NCBI GenBank assembly: GCA_948144175.1
Contig: CANXME010002497.1
Location: forward strand, 744,001 to 808,000
Direction of reading: 5' to 3'
Source of the DNA: Closterium sp. NIES-65
Lineage: Eukaryota; Streptophyta; Zygnematophyceae; Desmidiales; Closteriaceae
DNA length: 64,000 bases
Positions 62,501 to 64,000 of this stretch are shown piece by piece. The notes under the pieces were generated by a model, which saw only the letters and a list, made by a program, of their open reading frames with translations, searched no databases and had not been told where the DNA came from. Position 1 is the first letter of the stretch; the number at the start of each line of letters is the position of its first letter. Made by a program: the position numbers and the translations under genes.

Positions 62501-63275
62501 GAGAGAAAGATGGTGTGAGGGATCTAGGGGTGCACGTGATCTAGCTTGATCTGGGCTGTACGTGGGGATAAGATTGGTTGCTGGGCCTCACGCAACTCTT
62601 GTGCTGCACTGTGCTCCATGCCTCTTCTGACTTACAGCCATGCACAGTCTTCTGATATGGCCCTCAAGTGCACGGCTCTTCTGGTCTTGTTCAACGCTTC
62701 TCAACGGCAGCAGTGCTTCACCTGGATGGGAGTGTTAAGTCGTGCTTCGGGCATGCCAATATATGTCCACTGTTTTCATGTCTCATCTCTTTGCCTCTCT
62801 TAACACTCTGCAGGTCACATTGGCTGAGAGGCTTGAACAAAAAGGATGATGTCGTGTTGTAGACACTTAAGGCATGAGGCATGCTCACAATGCCTCCTCC
62901 TGTCTCCTCTGTGTCCCTCTCTCGCCACTCTCCCCTTTCAATGCAGTGGCACAGGTACATGAGCTGGAGAACAAGGTGAAGGAGCTGCTCAAGGCATGCT
63001 CACAATGCCTCCTGTTTCCTCTGTGTGTCCCTCTCTCCCCTTCCAATGCAGTGGCACAGGTACATGAGCTGGAGAACAAGGTGAAGGAGCTGCTCAAGGC
63101 ATGCTCACAATGCCTCCTGTTTCCTCTGTGTGTCCCTCTCTCCCCTTTCAATGCAGTGGCACAGGTACATGAGCTGGAGAACAAGGTGAAGGAGCTGCAA
63201 GCGAAGCTGGGCATCAGTGAGGACAGCAGCACCAGTGATGACACCAGCAGTGACGGCAACACCAGTGACAAGTAA
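59507..63275 (+). CDS. Small secreted coiled-coil protein, copy B (three exons)
   Basis: Model: 59507-59620, 62200-62371, 63157-63275, stop TAA; 134 codons, phases 0 and 1. Exon 1 is a signal peptide (LLALPLLLLLVASLLVTPLR) ending AEDCDAILDK, with donor AAG|GTGAGA. Exon 2 (acceptor TTGCCAG|GTGGAG) encodes VEECEENVGKLRKLRFEAEN and a Lys/Glu coiled coil with a second Cys, ending KEKSEL, with donor A|GTAAGT. Exon 3 (acceptor AATGCAG|TGGCAC) encodes AQVHELENKVKELQAKLGI, then a Ser/Thr/Asp-rich tail. The last splice phase and the KSE(L/I) boundary match the copy A gene at 21859-28059, so the two are likely paralogues. Function unknown; secretion is inferred from the signal peptide. Confidence 0.75.
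59705..59875 (+). repeat. Decayed copies of exon 1 end (copy B gene)
   Basis: 59725-59790 repeats CGCGCCGA[GA]GACTG...ATTCT[CA]GAT[AC]AGGTG including the donor; a shorter piece follows at 59823-59860. They carry stops and are not part of the model. Confidence 0.7.
59960..60215. repeat. Three tandem units with palindromic cores
   Basis: Units of roughly 100 bp, each with a GTCTCAAG[AC]GTTATTCC start, a Pro-rich CGCCTC stretch and a CAGTGAGAAA end followed by an AGAATTCTCAA palindrome. Palindromes: 59973-59992, 60050-60061, 60140-60161. Confidence 0.75.
60396..61745. repeat. 14-bp satellite in intron of the copy B gene
   Basis: About 95 copies of the 14-bp unit ATGCCTATGACTGA. Variants (TGTATGCCTATGGC) recur roughly every 8-11 units, which gives a visible higher-order period. 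Confidence 0.97.
61800..62052. repeat. 20-bp minisatellite
   Basis: About 12 copies of GCCTCTCCACATGCATGAGT with CTC/CTG variants, directly upstream of the exon-2 copy. Confidence 0.97.
62055..62110 (+). repeat. Copy of exon 2 start (copy B gene)
   Basis: CCTTGCCAG|GTGAAGGAGTGTGAGGA then a stop, matching the real acceptor and first codons at 62191-62240. Confidence 0.85.
62942..63156 (+). repeat. Two 105-bp tandem copies of exon 3 start (copy B gene)
   Basis: Units starting at 62947, 63052 and 63157 are near-identical: acceptor AATGCAG, TGGCACAGGTACATGAGC and the helix HELENKVKEL. 105 is a multiple of 3 and no stop occurs, so read-through across all three would stay in frame. Only the third continues into the QAKLGI tail. 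Confidence 0.92.
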
Positions 63276-63730
63276 ACCTCTGTAATGGTTGGCTCATGCC
63301 TGCAAGCGAAGCTGGGAATCAGTGAGAACAGCAGCACCACTGGCGACACCAGCAGTGACAAGCAGCCCTTGTAATAGATGGTTCATGCATGAATTGTGCA
63401 AATGCAGTGTGTGGTTTTAGCGTCTGTCAATTTGAGGTTGTGTAAATGAGTAAAATGATATCTCATTAATTGGAATCATGACATAAGGTCATTGTACCTG
63501 GAGTCGTCGTCATCAGCGGAAACAGCATTGGCCCCATGAGCCAGACCGTGTACGGTACCTAGAGTCGTCTTTATTGCATGCCACCTTATTTCCCCACCTC
63601 CATGAGACATAAGCGATGCAAAATGCAGGTGCCTGCGCGGGAGACGTGACACACGAATCCTGCCGTGCGAGGCTGAGCGGCAAGGCTGAGCGGCGAGGCT
63701 GAGCGGGAGAGGATCTCTCAGCGCCTTGCG
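63276..63730. other. 3' flank of the copy B gene and intergenic region
   Basis: 63300-63375 is a further copy of the tail-coding segment (LQAKLGISENSSTTGDTSSD) after the stop. The rest shows no gene; 63665-63705 repeats GGCTGAGCGGC[AG]A. Confidence 0.6.
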
Positions 63731-64000
63731 CTAAAAAACGTATCCAGCCGCTCTGGCTTCCGCCTCCGCCCGTTCCGCTTCCGCAATAGCTTCCGCCATT
63801 CGCTCATTCTGCCTCCGCACCTCCAGGTCCGCCTGTCTCTTCGCATGCACGGCTTCGTCAACGATTTTCTTCGCCTGGTCCATTTCGCCAGCGGCCTCCG
63901 CCACTCGATTGTTCGCCTCGTCCATTTCGAACTGCAGCTTGTCGATGCTCGGCATCTTAATGGCGGCGCTTGACGATTTCGATTTCGACCGTCTCTTCTT
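63731..64000 (-). CDS. Coiled-coil protein, C-terminal end (runs off the window)
   Basis: Minus-strand frame open from the window edge to TAG at 63731-63733. It begins with a basic KKRRSKSKSSSAAIK stretch, then about 65 residues of charged helix with Ala/Glu/Arg heptads (DEANNRVAEAAGEMDQAKK, RQADLEVRRQNERMAEAIAE), ending AAGYVF. The basic stretch before the ATG at 63953-63955 is in frame, so the protein may start outside the window. Not recognised; it has no signal peptide and is not obviously related to the two secreted coiled-coil genes. Confidence 0.6.
   Translation of the reverse strand, partial: KKRRSKSKSSSAAIKMPSIDKLQFEMDEANNRVAEAAGEMDQAKKIVDEAVHAKRQADLEVRRQNERMAEAIAEAERAEAEARAAGYVF

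Overview
This is nuclear DNA from a green-lineage eukaryote. Genes are split by many GT-AG introns. One gene is a plant-type tubulin-tyrosine-ligase-like protein that combines an N-terminal domain, leucine-rich repeats and a TTL domain. There is also a plant-type bHLH exon, several Ty1/copia retroelements and dense micro/minisatellites. A GC-rich, repeat-choked streptophyte alga (for example a Zygnematophyceae such as Closterium) fits best, but that assignment is inference. All exon models and element ends were worked out by eye; no alignment or search was run.

Layout. 91-2795: 5'-truncated copia fragment (minus) carrying a nested 375-bp TRIM element (1819-2193). 2880-5180: minisatellites. 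6196-19947 (minus): a complete 16-exon TTLL12-like gene (about 1029 codons, all exon phases agree), whose introns hold decayed partial copies of almost every exon. 17452-18194: TIR-bounded insertion in one of its introns. 21859-28059 (plus): two-exon gene for a small secreted coiled-coil protein; its intron holds a 27-bp minisatellite array split by an intact 2,965-bp hAT transposon (23186-26150, 8-bp target duplication). 28984-30125: two MITEs. 30131-37035: copia with identical LTRs (plus) but no Gag domain. 37041-39090: AP2-like pseudogene. 39091-40540: non-autonomous 1.45-kb LTR element. 40587-50037: unrecognised acidic/coiled-coil gene cut by a full-length copia (41317-48711). 50759-58202 (minus): full-length copia with identical LTRs and a single reading frame broken only by TAG codons. 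58549-58831: bHLH exon. 59507-63275 (plus): second secreted coiled-coil gene, with the same exon phases as the first and large satellites in its intron. 63731-64000 (minus): C-terminal end of another coiled-coil protein.

Common themes. (1) Most host genes show tandem micro-duplication of exon edges, including splice sites, into the neighbouring introns. (2) A family of short perfect or near-perfect palindromes with self-complementary cores (GAGACGTCTC, GAGTCGACTC, GAGAATTCTC) lies inside or at the ends of many of these duplications. (3) Mobile elements are nested and their target-site duplications are legible, so an order of insertion can be read: MITE, then copia into the MITE's duplication; satellite, then hAT into the satellite; copia, then TRIM into the copia.
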